NCBI GenBank assembly: GCA_017533545.1
Contig: JAFXHW010000039.1
Location: 1 to 10,479 of the forward strand
Source: Clostridia bacterium
Lineage (GTDB): Bacteria > Bacillota_A > Clostridia > Oscillospirales > CAG-272
Reading direction: 5' to 3'
Length of the DNA stretch: 10,479 nucleotides
Part shown: piece by piece, positions 1 to 6,680 of the stretch
How positions within the stretch are numbered: the first letter of the stretch is position 1
Layout of the letters: every line of letters begins with the position of its first letter
Notes under the pieces: model-generated
The model's input: only the letters and a program-made list of their open reading frames with translations
Databases searched by the model: none
Told to the model about the DNA's origin: nothing
Translations under genes and position numbers: made by a program

Positions 1-333
1 CATCATGCCGGGCATGGATGCGCGAGCGCCGGAACGAACGGAAACGAGAAGGGGATTTTCCTTGTCGCCGAACTTCTTGCCGGTAACGCCTTCCATCTTA
101 ACGATGTATTCGTTGATCTCGGCCATGATCTCGTCGTTGATCTGTCTGCCGTCCTCATAGTACTGAGTGCAGGCTTCGGTAGAAATGGTGAAGCCCTGAG
201 GAACAGGGTTTCTGTCCGGGAATTTTTCTTTGAAAATGTTGGTCATTTCAGCAAGGTTAGCGCCCTTACCGCCGAGGATCTCACGCATGGAAGCGTTGCC
301 CTCAGTAAAGAGATAACAATACTTTTTGCTCAT
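1..333 (-). CDS. ppdK: Pyruvate, phosphate dikinase, N-terminal part (truncated by window edge)
   Basis: PPDK interconverts pyruvate, ATP and phosphate with PEP, AMP and pyrophosphate in the cytosol. In anaerobic Firmicutes it commonly works in the glycolytic or PEP-forming direction. The window shows 111 codons from the start. They open [20 protein letters not shown], followed by [31 protein letters not shown] and, at the edge, [19 protein letters not shown], all hallmarks of the N-terminal ATP-grasp-like nucleotide-binding domain. Arg100 corresponds to Arg92 of the Clostridium symbiosum enzyme, as I recall its sequence. The start is fixed by a GGAGGT site (plus-strand 344-349) ten bases upstream of the ATG. 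One oddity is about seven extra residues (around 34-42) between the conserved AEMT and PVPQGF motifs. The rest of the gene lies beyond the left edge. It diverges from pth. The family call is secure; the physiological direction is inferred. Confidence 0.95.
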   Translation of the reverse strand, partial: MSKKYCYLFTEGNASMREILGGKGANLAEMTNIFKEKFPDRNPVPQGFTISTEACTQYYEDGRQINDEIMAEINEYIVKMEGVTGKKFGDKENPLLVSVRSGARASMPGMM

Positions 334-343
334 TTGGGATTTT

Positions 344-349
344 ACCTCC
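344..349 (-). promoter_or_regulatory. Ribosome binding site of ppdK
   Basis: Reads GGAGGT on the minus strand, a near-perfect Shine-Dalgarno sequence, with ten bases before the ATG that ends at 333. It supports that start. Confidence 0.85.
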
Positions 350-381
350 AATATATAAAATAATTTTTTTGTCCACCGGCT

Positions 382-410
382 ATTCTAACATAAAAAAATC
401 TCAATTACCA
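382..410 (-). promoter_or_regulatory. Possible ppdK promoter (extended -10 type)
   Basis: On the minus strand TGT-TAGAAT (hexamer at 382-387) looks like an extended -10 element. Seventeen bases upstream is only TGGTAA (405-410), a poor -35. Transcription would start near 375, leaving a leader of about 40 bases. Other weak combinations exist in this AT-rich stretch, for example TTGACG further upstream, so the assignment is tentative. Confidence 0.35.
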
Positions 411-526
411 TAGTTTTATTAATAATTTACAATTATTTTAAATTCAACGTCAATTTATATCGGTTTTTCACCGTAAAGGTTAAAAAATGGGCTATATTGA
501 TTAAATGTAAAATTTTTATTTTCGTA

Positions 527-555
527 TTGCAAAGAGGGAAGCGAGGGTATATAAT
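527..555 (+). promoter_or_regulatory. Sigma-A-type promoter upstream of pth
   Basis: TTGCAA (527-532) and a perfect TATAAT (550-555) are separated by exactly 17 bases. Transcription would begin near 562, giving a leader of about 100 bases before the pth ATG. No competing terminator lies between this promoter and pth, mfd or the foldase gene, so it probably drives all three. Confidence 0.7.
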
Positions 556-643
556 ATTTATCGCACAAATATATTTTCTTACCTCCGACATCCCCCTACC
601 TGATCGATGCCGGCGGTTTTTCGTGCTTTTAAGAAAAATAAAA

Positions 644-650
644 AAGGTGA
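644..650 (+). promoter_or_regulatory. Ribosome binding site choosing the pth start
   Basis: AAGGTGA lies ten bases before the ATG at 661. The frame stays open upstream to an ATG at 607, but that codon has no Shine-Dalgarno sequence and the extra 18 residues do not resemble Pth, so 661 is preferred. Confidence 0.7.
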
Positions 651-660
651 TAATAGGACA

Positions 661-1299
661 ATGGCAAACATATTTGATCTTTTTAAGCAGATAGAATCGA
701 AAAATTCAACGGTTACAGGACCCGTATCCTATATCGTGGTAGGACTTGGGAATCCCGGCGACAAATACGAAAGCACCCGTCATAACATGGGTTTTTTGGC
801 GCTTGAAAACATGTGCGACAAGCTGAATTTCAAGATTGACCGACTCAAATTCAAATCTCTTTGCGGGGAGTGCACATTTGGCGGTAAGAGGGTCCTTTTT
901 ATGAAGCCGCAGACCTACATGAACAACTCGGGCGAGGCGGTTCGCGAGGCGGCTGATTTTTATAAGATTCCTGCTGAAAACATCCTCATTATATACGACG
1001 ACATTGCGATAAATCCCGGATCGATGCGTGTAAAACGTAAGGGCAGCGACGGCGGCCATAACGGAATAAAGAGCATAATCCAGCATCTCGGCACTCAGAC
1101 CTTCCCCCGCATAAAGATCGGTGTCGGTTCTCCCCCCGCATCGGGCGAGATGGTAAATTGGGTGCTCGGCGGCATACCTGCAAATGAAAAGGAAGCTGTT
1201 AAACGCTGCCTTTATGCGGCCTTGCCCTGCGCCGAGCTTATAGTTGAGGGTAAGCTTGACGAGGCGATGAACAAATACAACGGAGAGATAAGCGAATAA
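661..1299 (+). CDS. pth: Peptidyl-tRNA hydrolase
   Basis: Pth cleaves the ester bond of peptidyl-tRNAs that fall off the ribosome, returning tRNA to the cytosolic pool. The 212-residue product carries all the bacterial Pth signatures. VGLGNPG (27-33) includes Asn31, TRHNMGF (39-45) includes catalytic His41, PQTYMNNSG (83-91) includes Asn88, YDD (112-114) includes Asp113, and GGHNG (131-135) includes His133 and Asn134. These match E. coli Asn10, His20, Asn68, Asp93, His113 and Asn114. About 20 residues (MANIFDLFKQIESKNS...) precede the usual start of the fold. The extension opens with a short amphipathic-looking stretch and has the correct ribosome site, so it is probably real. The gene lies 31 bases upstream of mfd with no terminator between them, the same pth-mfd pairing known from Bacillus. 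Confidence 0.96.
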   Translation: MANIFDLFKQIESKNSTVTGPVSYIVVGLGNPGDKYESTRHNMGFLALENMCDKLNFKIDRLKFKSLCGECTFGGKRVLFMKPQTYMNNSGEAVREAADFYKIPAENILIIYDDIAINPGSMRVKRKGSDGGHNGIKSIIQHLGTQTFPRIKIGVGSPPASGEMVNWVLGGIPANEKEAVKRCLYAALPCAELIVEGKLDEAMNKYNGEISE

Positions 1300-1318
1300 A
1301 CATTTTTTCGGTGAATCC

Positions 1319-1325
1319 GAGAGGT
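1319..1325 (+). promoter_or_regulatory. Ribosome binding site supporting the TTG start of mfd
   Basis: GAGAGGT ends five bases before TTG at 1331. The first in-frame ATG lies more than 30 codons inside the conserved region and has no such site, so the TTG is the likely start. Confidence 0.7.
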
Positions 1326-1330
1326 AAAAC

Positions 1331-4300
1331 TTGAACTGTATTTTAGATTCAATAAGACGGGAACGCGAATACAGCGGTATAATTGAGACCGTCGAAAAAC
1401 AGATTAAATCGAAAAGTCCGCTTCCCATGCTCGTCACGGGTATGTGCGAGGGAGCAAGGCTGTCATTTTACGCATCGCTGTGCGAGGATGTCAAAAAGCT
1501 GACGGGACACGGTATCTTGCTTGTCGTTGCCGACGAAAAGCAAGCATTGAAGGTGCAAAATGCGCTGTGCGACAGCCTTGTGGTGCTCAATTACCCTTAT
1601 CGCGATTTTATATACCACAATATTACGGCATCGCATGATTTCGAGCACGAGCGACTTGGCGTTCTTTCTGCCGTTGTCAGCGGCGAATATGATATTATAA
1701 CCGCAACTCCCGATGCTCTTTTGCAGTTTACAATGCCTGCGATGACTTATATCGATCGTACCATGACACTTGAGGCGGGTAATGATTACAGCATTACCGA
1801 GCTTTGCGATTTTTTAGTATTGTCTGGCTACGTCAGAGTGGATATGGTGTCGGGTAAGGGACAGTTTTCGGTGCGCGGATCGATAGTGGATATATATCCG
1901 CCCCGTCAAAAGCTCCCGATAAGAGCCGACTTTTTCGGCGACACTCTTGACTGTATATACGTTTTTGATACTCTTACTCAGCGCCGCATAGGTGAGGTAA
2001 AAAAAGCAGAGGTAACCCCTGCGCGCGAGATAATTGCATCCGACGACCGAAGAACCGCTTTAGTTGATGAGATAAGCGAACAGATAAAAAAGTGCGGCAA
2101 ACAGCAGACAAAGGAAAATCTGTATGCCGAGCTCGCGGCGGTAAAATCGGGTGAAGAACTTCATTTTTCAGATAAATATATCTCGCTTATTTATCCCGAA
2201 TGCGAGTGTTTGCTCGACTATTTTACAAATAAGCCCGTCGTTGTTATTGAACAGTATAATGCCATATCGGATCGCCTTAAATCTTTTGAGTGGCATACAC
2301 GTCAGAGCGTTTCCGAGCTGCTCGAGGAGGAAAGCATATCGTCAAAGCTGTGCGCTTATAACAAGTGGACGGCCGATTTCGATTTCTTCTGCGAGTCGAA
2401 TTGCTCGATAATGGTGGATACATTCGCTTCTGGCATGACCGGTAAACGCCTTTCGGGAATGTTTACTATCCAAACGAAGCAGGCGGCGTCATACGGCGAC
2501 AACATTGAGCTTTTGCGCGAGGAAATGAGCGACTATCTTCGTGCCAACTACAATATCGTTATGCTCGTCGAAAACGACGTAATGGCGAAAAATATGATGT
2601 CCATGCTCAGCGATGACGGCATATCGGCCGCAATCTGTACGCCCGAAAAATGCGCCGACGGAGCAGTATCGATAATCCCCTTCAATCCCTTCCCGGGATT
2701 TGAACTGTCAGTGTCGAAATTTGCCGTTATCACCACATTTGCAAGCACAAATTCGTACAGCCGATCTGTGGTTAACAAGCGAAGAAAAGCCGCCTCAAAG
2801 AGATCGTCGAAGGAGAAGATTCTTTCGTATGCAGATCTGTCGATAGGCGATTATGTCGTACACGTAAATCACGGTATAGGACAGTACCTCGGGCTTGAAA
2901 ACCTCGTTATAGAGGGTGCTCGTAAGGATTTTGTAAAGATCAAATATGCGGGCAGCGATATGCTTTACCTGCCTACCGATCAGCTCGATATGGTGTCGAA
3001 ATACATCGGCGCACATTCGGACGACGGACTTTTAAAGCTTTCCAAAATGGGGGGCAAGGAATGGGGCAAGACGAAATCGCGCGTTAAAGCGGCTGCAAGA
3101 GAGATGGCAAAGGAGCTTATCACACTCTATGCCGAAAGAATGCGCCGCGAGGGTTTTGCCTTTTTCCCCGACGACGAGTATCAGCGCGAATTTGAGGCTG
3201 CTTTTGAATACGAGGAGACCGACGGTCAGCTTTTGGCCGTCGAAGAGATAAAAAAAGATATGGAAAAAGCCGTGCCGATGGACCGACTCCTTTGCGGAGA
3301 CGTCGGATTCGGCAAGACAGAGGTGGCACTCCGCGCGGCATTTAAGGCGATATGCTCGTCAAAGCAGGTAGCAATTCTGGTGCCCACCACCATACTCGCG
3401 CTCCAGCACTATCAGACGATAGTATCCCGTATGCGCGGCTTTCCGGTATCATGCGATATGCTGTCGAGATTCAGAACTTCAAAGCAGATATCCGAATCGC
3501 TCCGCAAGCTTCGCCGCGGCGAGACCGATATCATCGTCGGCACACACCGACTTTTGTCAAAGGATATTGAATTTAAGAATCTCGGACTTGTTATTGTTGA
3601 TGAAGAGCAGAGATTCGGCGTGGCGGCAAAGGAAAAGCTAAAACAAATATCGCACAACGTCGATGTACTCACACTGACCGCAACTCCCATTCCCCGTACG
3701 CTGAATATGGCGATGAGCGGCATACGCGATATGTCGGTGCTCGAAGAAGCGCGGGGCGATCGCTTGCCGGTTCAGACCTATGTGCTTGAGCATGACGATC
3801 TTATCATCGGCGAAGCCATCAAAAAGGAACTTCGCCGCGGAGGACAGGTATTTTACCTGCACAACCGCGTCGAGAATATAGAATCTACCGCTGCGAGAGT
3901 GCTCGCCATGGCGGGTGACGATGCGCGTGTGGGTGTTGCTCACGGAAAAATGGACCGCGAGCAGATGTCCGACGTTTGGAAGCAGATGGTGGAGGGTGAA
4001 ATCGACATTCTTGTCTGTACGACCATCATCGAAACGGGAGTGGACGTTCCCAATGCCAACACACTTATTATCGAGGATGCAGATAATATGGGGCTTTCCC
4101 AGCTCCATCAGATACGCGGACGAGTCGGACGTTCAAGCCGCCGTGCTTACGCCTATTTCACCTATCCCAGAGGAAGTTCGCTTACCGAGATCGCCGAAAA
4201 GCGTCTTATGGCTATACGCGATTACACCGAGTTCGGCTCGGGATTCAAGATCGCACTCCGCGACCTTGAAATACGAGGTGCCGGCAACCTGCTCGGCGCC

Positions 4301-4846
4301 GAGCAGCACGGACATATCGACAGCATCGGCTACGATATGTATATGCGCCTTTTGAACGAGGCCATAATCGAGGAAAAGGGCGAGGCGATAAAGCCAAAGA
4401 CCGAGTGCACCGTAGAGATAAGTGCCGATGCATATATTCCCGAAAAGTATATCGCGTCGGCGATCCAGCGCATCGATGCATACAAAAAGATTGCGTCAAT
4501 CGAAAACAAGGCCGATGCAAAAGATGTGCGCGATGAGCTTTGCGACCGCTACGGCAAGGTGCCGAAATCGGTTGAAAATCTCTTTATGATCTCGATGATA
4601 CGCACTTTGGGCTCGACATTGAATTTTACAAAGCTCAAACAGCTCGACTCAAGTCTGCTAATCTATCCCGAAAAGATGGATGCCGCTGTCTGGACGTCGA
4701 TGATCGGAGATTATAAGGGCAGACTGCTCCTTAACGTGAGCGCTAAGCCTTATGTGTCGCTGAGGCTTAAAAAGGGTGACGATCCTCTCGCTGAAATGTA
4801 TGAATTGTTAATGAAGTACACACAAAATTCCAATCTGAACACTTGA
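1331..4846 (+). CDS. mfd: Transcription-repair coupling factor Mfd
   Basis: Mfd is a DNA translocase that binds RNA polymerase stalled at a lesion, pushes it off and recruits UvrA for excision repair. The 1171-residue product has the usual length and domain order. Residues 1 to about 330 form the UvrB-like part, which has no Walker motif, as expected for Mfd. A CarD-like RNA-polymerase-interacting domain begins near 496 (YADLSIGDYVVHVNHGIGQY). The RecG-like helicase follows, with Walker A GDVGFGKT (656-663), DEEQ box (757-760), TATPIPRT (783-790) and a C-terminal lobe containing IIETGVDVPNANT and QIRGRVGR. The translocation motif IRGAGNLLGAEQHG starts near 981, and the C-terminal inhibitory domain ends the protein. 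It starts with TTG. No frameshift or missing motif is visible. A promoter-like sequence for the next gene overlaps its stop codon. Confidence 0.97.
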   Translation: MNCILDSIRREREYSGIIETVEKQIKSKSPLPMLVTGMCEGARLSFYASLCEDVKKLTGHGILLVVADEKQALKVQNALCDSLVVLNYPYRDFIYHNITASHDFEHERLGVLSAVVSGEYDIITATPDALLQFTMPAMTYIDRTMTLEAGNDYSITELCDFLVLSGYVRVDMVSGKGQFSVRGSIVDIYPPRQKLPIRADFFGDTLDCIYVFDTLTQRRIGEVKKAEVTPAREIIASDDRRTALVDEISEQIKKCGKQQTKENLYAELAAVKSGEELHFSDKYISLIYPECECLLDYFTNKPVVVIEQYNAISDRLKSFEWHTRQSVSELLEEESISSKLCAYNKWTADFDFFCESNCSIMVDTFASGMTGKRLSGMFTIQTKQAASYGDNIELLREEMSDYLRANYNIVMLVENDVMAKNMMSMLSDDGISAAICTPEKCADGAVSIIPFNPFPGFELSVSKFAVITTFASTNSYSRSVVNKRRKAASKRSSKEKILSYADLSIGDYVVHVNHGIGQYLGLENLVIEGARKDFVKIKYAGSDMLYLPTDQLDMVSKYIGAHSDDGLLKLSKMGGKEWGKTKSRVKAAAREMAKELITLYAERMRREGFAFFPDDEYQREFEAAFEYEETDGQLLAVEEIKKDMEKAVPMDRLLCGDVGFGKTEVALRAAFKAICSSKQVAILVPTTILALQHYQTIVSRMRGFPVSCDMLSRFRTSKQISESLRKLRRGETDIIVGTHRLLSKDIEFKNLGLVIVDEEQRFGVAAKEKLKQISHNVDVLTLTATPIPRTLNMAMSGIRDMSVLEEARGDRLPVQTYVLEHDDLIIGEAIKKELRRGGQVFYLHNRVENIESTAARVLAMAGDDARVGVAHGKMDREQMSDVWKQMVEGEIDILVCTTIIETGVDVPNANTLIIEDADNMGLSQLHQIRGRVGRSSRRAYAYFTYPRGSSLTEIAEKRLMAIRDYTEFGSGFKIALRDLEIRGAGNLLGAEQHGHIDSIGYDMYMRLLNEAIIEEKGEAIKPKTECTVEISADAYIPEKYIASAIQRIDAYKKIASIENKADAKDVRDELCDRYGKVPKSVENLFMISMIRTLGSTLNFTKLKQLDSSLLIYPEKMDAAVWTSMIGDYKGRLLLNVSAKPYVSLRLKKGDDPLAEMYELLMKYTQNSNLNT

Positions 4847-4871
4847 AATCGTGATTTTTCACCCTTATACT
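4843..4871 (+). promoter_or_regulatory. Promoter-like sequence overlapping the mfd stop codon
   Basis: TTGAAA (4843-4848) and TATACT (4866-4871) each match the sigma-A consensus at five of six positions and are separated by exactly 17 bases. The -35 hexamer overlaps the mfd TGA stop (4844-4846). Transcription would start near 4878, about 25 bases before the foldase ATG, leaving room for its ribosome site AGAGGG (4891-4896). It would let the foldase be made independently of mfd. Confidence 0.55.
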
Positions 4872-4901
4872 GATAGAGTAACTGAAAAAAAGAGGGATTT
4901 T

Positions 4902-5993
4902 ATGATTAAAAAACGCATTTTGCTGCTTATTCTTTCATTCGCGATGATTTTTTCGCTTGTCTCTTGCTCACAAAGCAGAACCGCGATGAAACTGGGCGAT
5001 TCGTCTATAAACGAAAACATGTATCGGTTTTGGCTGTCGACTTACAAGGCGGATTTTTTGAGCTATTACAATAATTCAGTCGACTCTGCATCATTCTGGC
5101 AGCAAATGGCTACCGATGATAAGACTACCGAACAATACGCATATGAGCTGATTAATCAAAATATAAAGTATATTCTGGTCGGTATAAAGCTTTTTCGCGA
5201 CTACGGATTGAAGATCGACGCTGATGTGTCGCTGGCAATCAATGAAGACATCGAGGAAAAGATCGACTTTTACGGCGGACGTTCATCGCTTAACACCATG
5301 CTTGCCAAATACGGGGTAAACGTCGATATACTCAAGGATTGCTACATTGCCGAAGAAAAGCTTTATGCTGTATACGATTATCTCTACGGCTCAAACGGCG
5401 TTGAAGCTATGACCGATGCAATGCTCGACAGCTATTACAGAGAAAACTATTCTCACGTACGTTATCTCGTTATATATACCGAGGACAAGATCGTCTACGA
5501 CGAAAATGGCGAGTATGAGTTTGACAGCGATGGCAACGTGCTCACCGATAAGCTGAGTGATGCCGAGAGGGCAGAGAAGGCCGAAAAGATCAAGACGGCC
5601 ATGTCCGATGTCGAATCGGGTACCGATTTTGCCGAGATTATGACAAAATATAACGAAGCCGATATGTCAGCCTATCCGAACGGATTCTTTATTTCCCCCA
5701 ACGAGCTCGGTGTGTTCGGCTACGCGCTTGTATCCGAAACCAAACAAATGGATGTGGGCGAGATTCGCAAGATCGAGGACGAGGGCATTTGCTATATTGT
5801 AGAAAAGCTCGAGCTTACCGAGCTTTCGAAACTTGACGATGCTTCAAAGAGCCAGCTTGCTTCCCTTGAAAGTTACTGTGTTCAGCAGCACTATGAAGAA
5901 AAATTTTCTGCCATCGCCGAGGATATCACGGTAGACGAATCGATCGTGTCCAAGTATTCTCTGGGCAATGTCAGCGCCAATTTCACATTTTGA
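4902..5993 (+). CDS. PrsA/SurA-like extracytoplasmic foldase lipoprotein
   Basis: The 363-residue product begins with a lipoprotein signal peptide: basic MIKKR, a hydrophobic core, and lipobox LVSC with Cys22 as the lipidation site. It should therefore sit on the outer face of the membrane. The mature protein starts with a SurA-N/trigger-factor-like helical region (about 30-185: AMKLGDSSINENMYRFWLS, then YAYELINQNIKYILVGIKLF). A parvulin-like segment follows (about 186-310), recognisable from VRYLVIYTED, a helix ending TDFAEIMTKYNE, YPNGFFISPNEL and MDVGEIRKIEDEG. The usual parvulin histidines are absent: Tyr188 replaces His of the HILV strand and Cys297/Tyr298 stand where GYHII is normal. 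An acidic insert (about 195-225) interrupts the domain. A chaperone role without isomerase activity is my inference. AGAGGG five bases before the ATG fixes the start. A GTG at 4851 in the same frame would bury the signal peptide. Confidence 0.8.
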   Translation: MIKKRILLLILSFAMIFSLVSCSQSRTAMKLGDSSINENMYRFWLSTYKADFLSYYNNSVDSASFWQQMATDDKTTEQYAYELINQNIKYILVGIKLFRDYGLKIDADVSLAINEDIEEKIDFYGGRSSLNTMLAKYGVNVDILKDCYIAEEKLYAVYDYLYGSNGVEAMTDAMLDSYYRENYSHVRYLVIYTEDKIVYDENGEYEFDSDGNVLTDKLSDAERAEKAEKIKTAMSDVESGTDFAEIMTKYNEADMSAYPNGFFISPNELGVFGYALVSETKQMDVGEIRKIEDEGICYIVEKLELTELSKLDDASKSQLASLESYCVQQHYEEKFSAIAEDITVDESIVSKYSLGNVSANFTF

Positions 5994-6069
5994 TTTAATG
6001 AGTGTCATATGAGCATCTGAAACAAAATATCATATTATAAAACATATACATAACGAAAGGACAAGACAA

Positions 6070-6489
6070 ATGAAAGAAAGATTCGAAGAACTCCTCAGCG
6101 GAGCAAAGAACAGTGCAGAAACCATAAGACAGACTTTGAGCGTAAAAAAGGAGATCAAGGAGTGCGAGGACAGAATCGCCGTAATGCTTTACGATCTCGG
6201 AAGCGAAACATATCTTTCAAAGACAACCGGCGAGATGGACGAAAAGACTGTTGACCTTCTCGTTTCCGATATCACCTCTGCACGAAAAAAGATCAAGGAT
6301 CTTCGCGCTGAGCTTTTCGCGCTCACAGGCAAGGTTGAATGCAAAAATTGCCGTAAGGTTACCTCATCCGACTTTGATTTCTGCCCTTTTTGCGGCGGTA
6401 AGCTTTACGACGTTGTAATCGAAGATGACAAGGATTATGAAGAAGCAGGCGCGTGTGCGTGCACCGAATGCACCGAAAACGAAGACTAA
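6070..6489 (+). CDS. Small coiled-coil protein with a zinc ribbon, function unknown
   Basis: I do not recognise a named family for this 139-residue, probably cytosolic protein, which has no signal peptide or membrane segment. Residues 1-88 are charged and heptad-like (KKEIKECEDRIAVMLYDLG, then ITSARKKIKDLRAELFALTG), suggesting two helices that pack as a coiled coil. A zinc ribbon follows: Cys91-x2-Cys94, ten residues, Cys105-Pro-Phe-Cys108-Gly-Gly. The tail is strongly acidic and contains a second cysteine group, Cys129, Cys131 and Cys134, just before the end. AAAGGA (6056-6061) precedes the ATG. It stands alone, 76 bases after the foldase gene and about 190 bases before rimP, and could be transcribed from either the upstream block or its own weak promoter. 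Zinc-ribbon proteins of this shape often act as protein or nucleic-acid adaptors, but no specific role can be assigned. Confidence 0.85.
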   Translation: MKERFEELLSGAKNSAETIRQTLSVKKEIKECEDRIAVMLYDLGSETYLSKTTGEMDEKTVDLLVSDITSARKKIKDLRAELFALTGKVECKNCRKVTSSDFDFCPFCGGKLYDVVIEDDKDYEEAGACACTECTENED

Positions 6490-6512
6490 AGGCATTTTCA
6501 GAGCAAATAATT

Positions 6513-6553
6513 GCAATAAAAAATACTTTTTTGGAAAAAACTATTGCTTTTTT
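6513..6553 (+). terminator. Possible AT-rich terminator after the zinc-ribbon gene
   Basis: GCAATA (6513-6518) and TATTGC (6542-6547) are inverted. Inside them TTTTTT (6527-6532) and AAAAAA (6535-6540) can also pair, and six T residues (6548-6553) follow. The arms are short and unevenly spaced and the stem is nearly all A/T, so it would be a weak terminator at best. It overlaps the -35 element of the rimP promoter. Confidence 0.3.
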
Positions 6554-6572
6554 CAAAAGAGTGTGCTATAAT
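6544..6572 (+). promoter_or_regulatory. Strong extended -10 promoter of the rimP-nusA-infB operon
   Basis: TTGCTT (6544-6549), a 17-base spacer and a perfect TATAAT (6567-6572), preceded by TG at 6564-6565 (extended -10). Transcription would start near 6579, giving a leader of about 100 bases with two hairpins before rimP. It is the best promoter in the window and sits directly before the operon. Confidence 0.8.
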
Positions 6573-6600
6573 GCCAATGATAGAGTATTAAATCATTTTA

Positions 6601-6624
6601 AAGAGTAGGTTCGCACCTACTCTT
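6601..6624 (+). promoter_or_regulatory. Perfect 10-bp hairpin in the rimP leader
   Basis: Arms AAGAGTAGGT (6601-6610) and ACCTACTCTT (6615-6624) are exact inverted complements around a TCGC loop. It lies about 22 bases after the predicted transcription start. The next bases are AACTTTATG, not a T-run, so it is not a standard intrinsic terminator. From memory, hairpins with AAGAGT.../...ACTCTT arms occur upstream of ylxS/rimP in other Firmicutes. A 5'-end stabilising or protein-binding role is inferred. Confidence 0.75.
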
Positions 6625-6637
6625 AACTTTATGTATG

Positions 6638-6659
6638 GGCGATTTTTCATGCAGTCGCC
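6638..6659 (+). promoter_or_regulatory. Second, smaller hairpin just before the rimP ribosome site
   Basis: GGCGA (6638-6642) can pair with TCGCC (6655-6659), with a possible flanking G-U pair, around a 12-base loop. It ends seven bases before GGGAGA (6667-6672), the rimP ribosome site, so it could affect access to it. The stem is short and could be chance. Confidence 0.4.
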
Positions 6660-6680
6660 TCAAAATGGGAGATTAAAAAT

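Larger units (their letters stand above)
334..660. other. AT-rich divergent intergenic region between ppdK and pth
   Basis: This 327-base stretch holds no convincing gene. A short frame starting near 497 is AT-rich, runs through the pth promoter and overlaps pth, so it is not coding. What it does contain is the ppdK leader and putative promoter, a long A/T-rich centre (about 390-460) without clear dyad symmetry, a weak 4-bp hairpin (CGGT/ACCG around 461-473), and the pth promoter at 527-555 with a leader of roughly 100 bases. I recognised no riboswitch or T-box pattern. Confidence 0.6.

Noticed and set aside
497..694. A 65-codon frame upstream of pth
   Set aside because: It spans the pth promoter and overlaps pth in another frame, with AT-rich low-information sequence.
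706..1437. A 243-codon open frame antisense to pth and the mfd start
   Set aside because: Pth on the plus strand has every catalytic motif; the antisense product resembles nothing and has no start signals.
3638..4355. Open frames of 146-156 codons on both strands inside mfd
   Set aside because: They overlap the intact helicase motifs of Mfd and have no independent support.
4851..4862. A 4-bp hairpin (GTGA/TCAC) after mfd as a terminator
   Set aside because: The stem is too short and is not followed by a T-run.
6010..6041. A promoter for the zinc-ribbon gene around TATTAT/TATAAA
   Set aside because: The -10-like bases are in an A/T-rich stretch and no acceptable -35 stands at the correct distance.
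6601..6624. Calling the rimP leader hairpin an intrinsic terminator
   Set aside because: The stem is good, but the bases after it (AACTTTATG) are not a T-run, and it lies between a strong promoter and the first gene.
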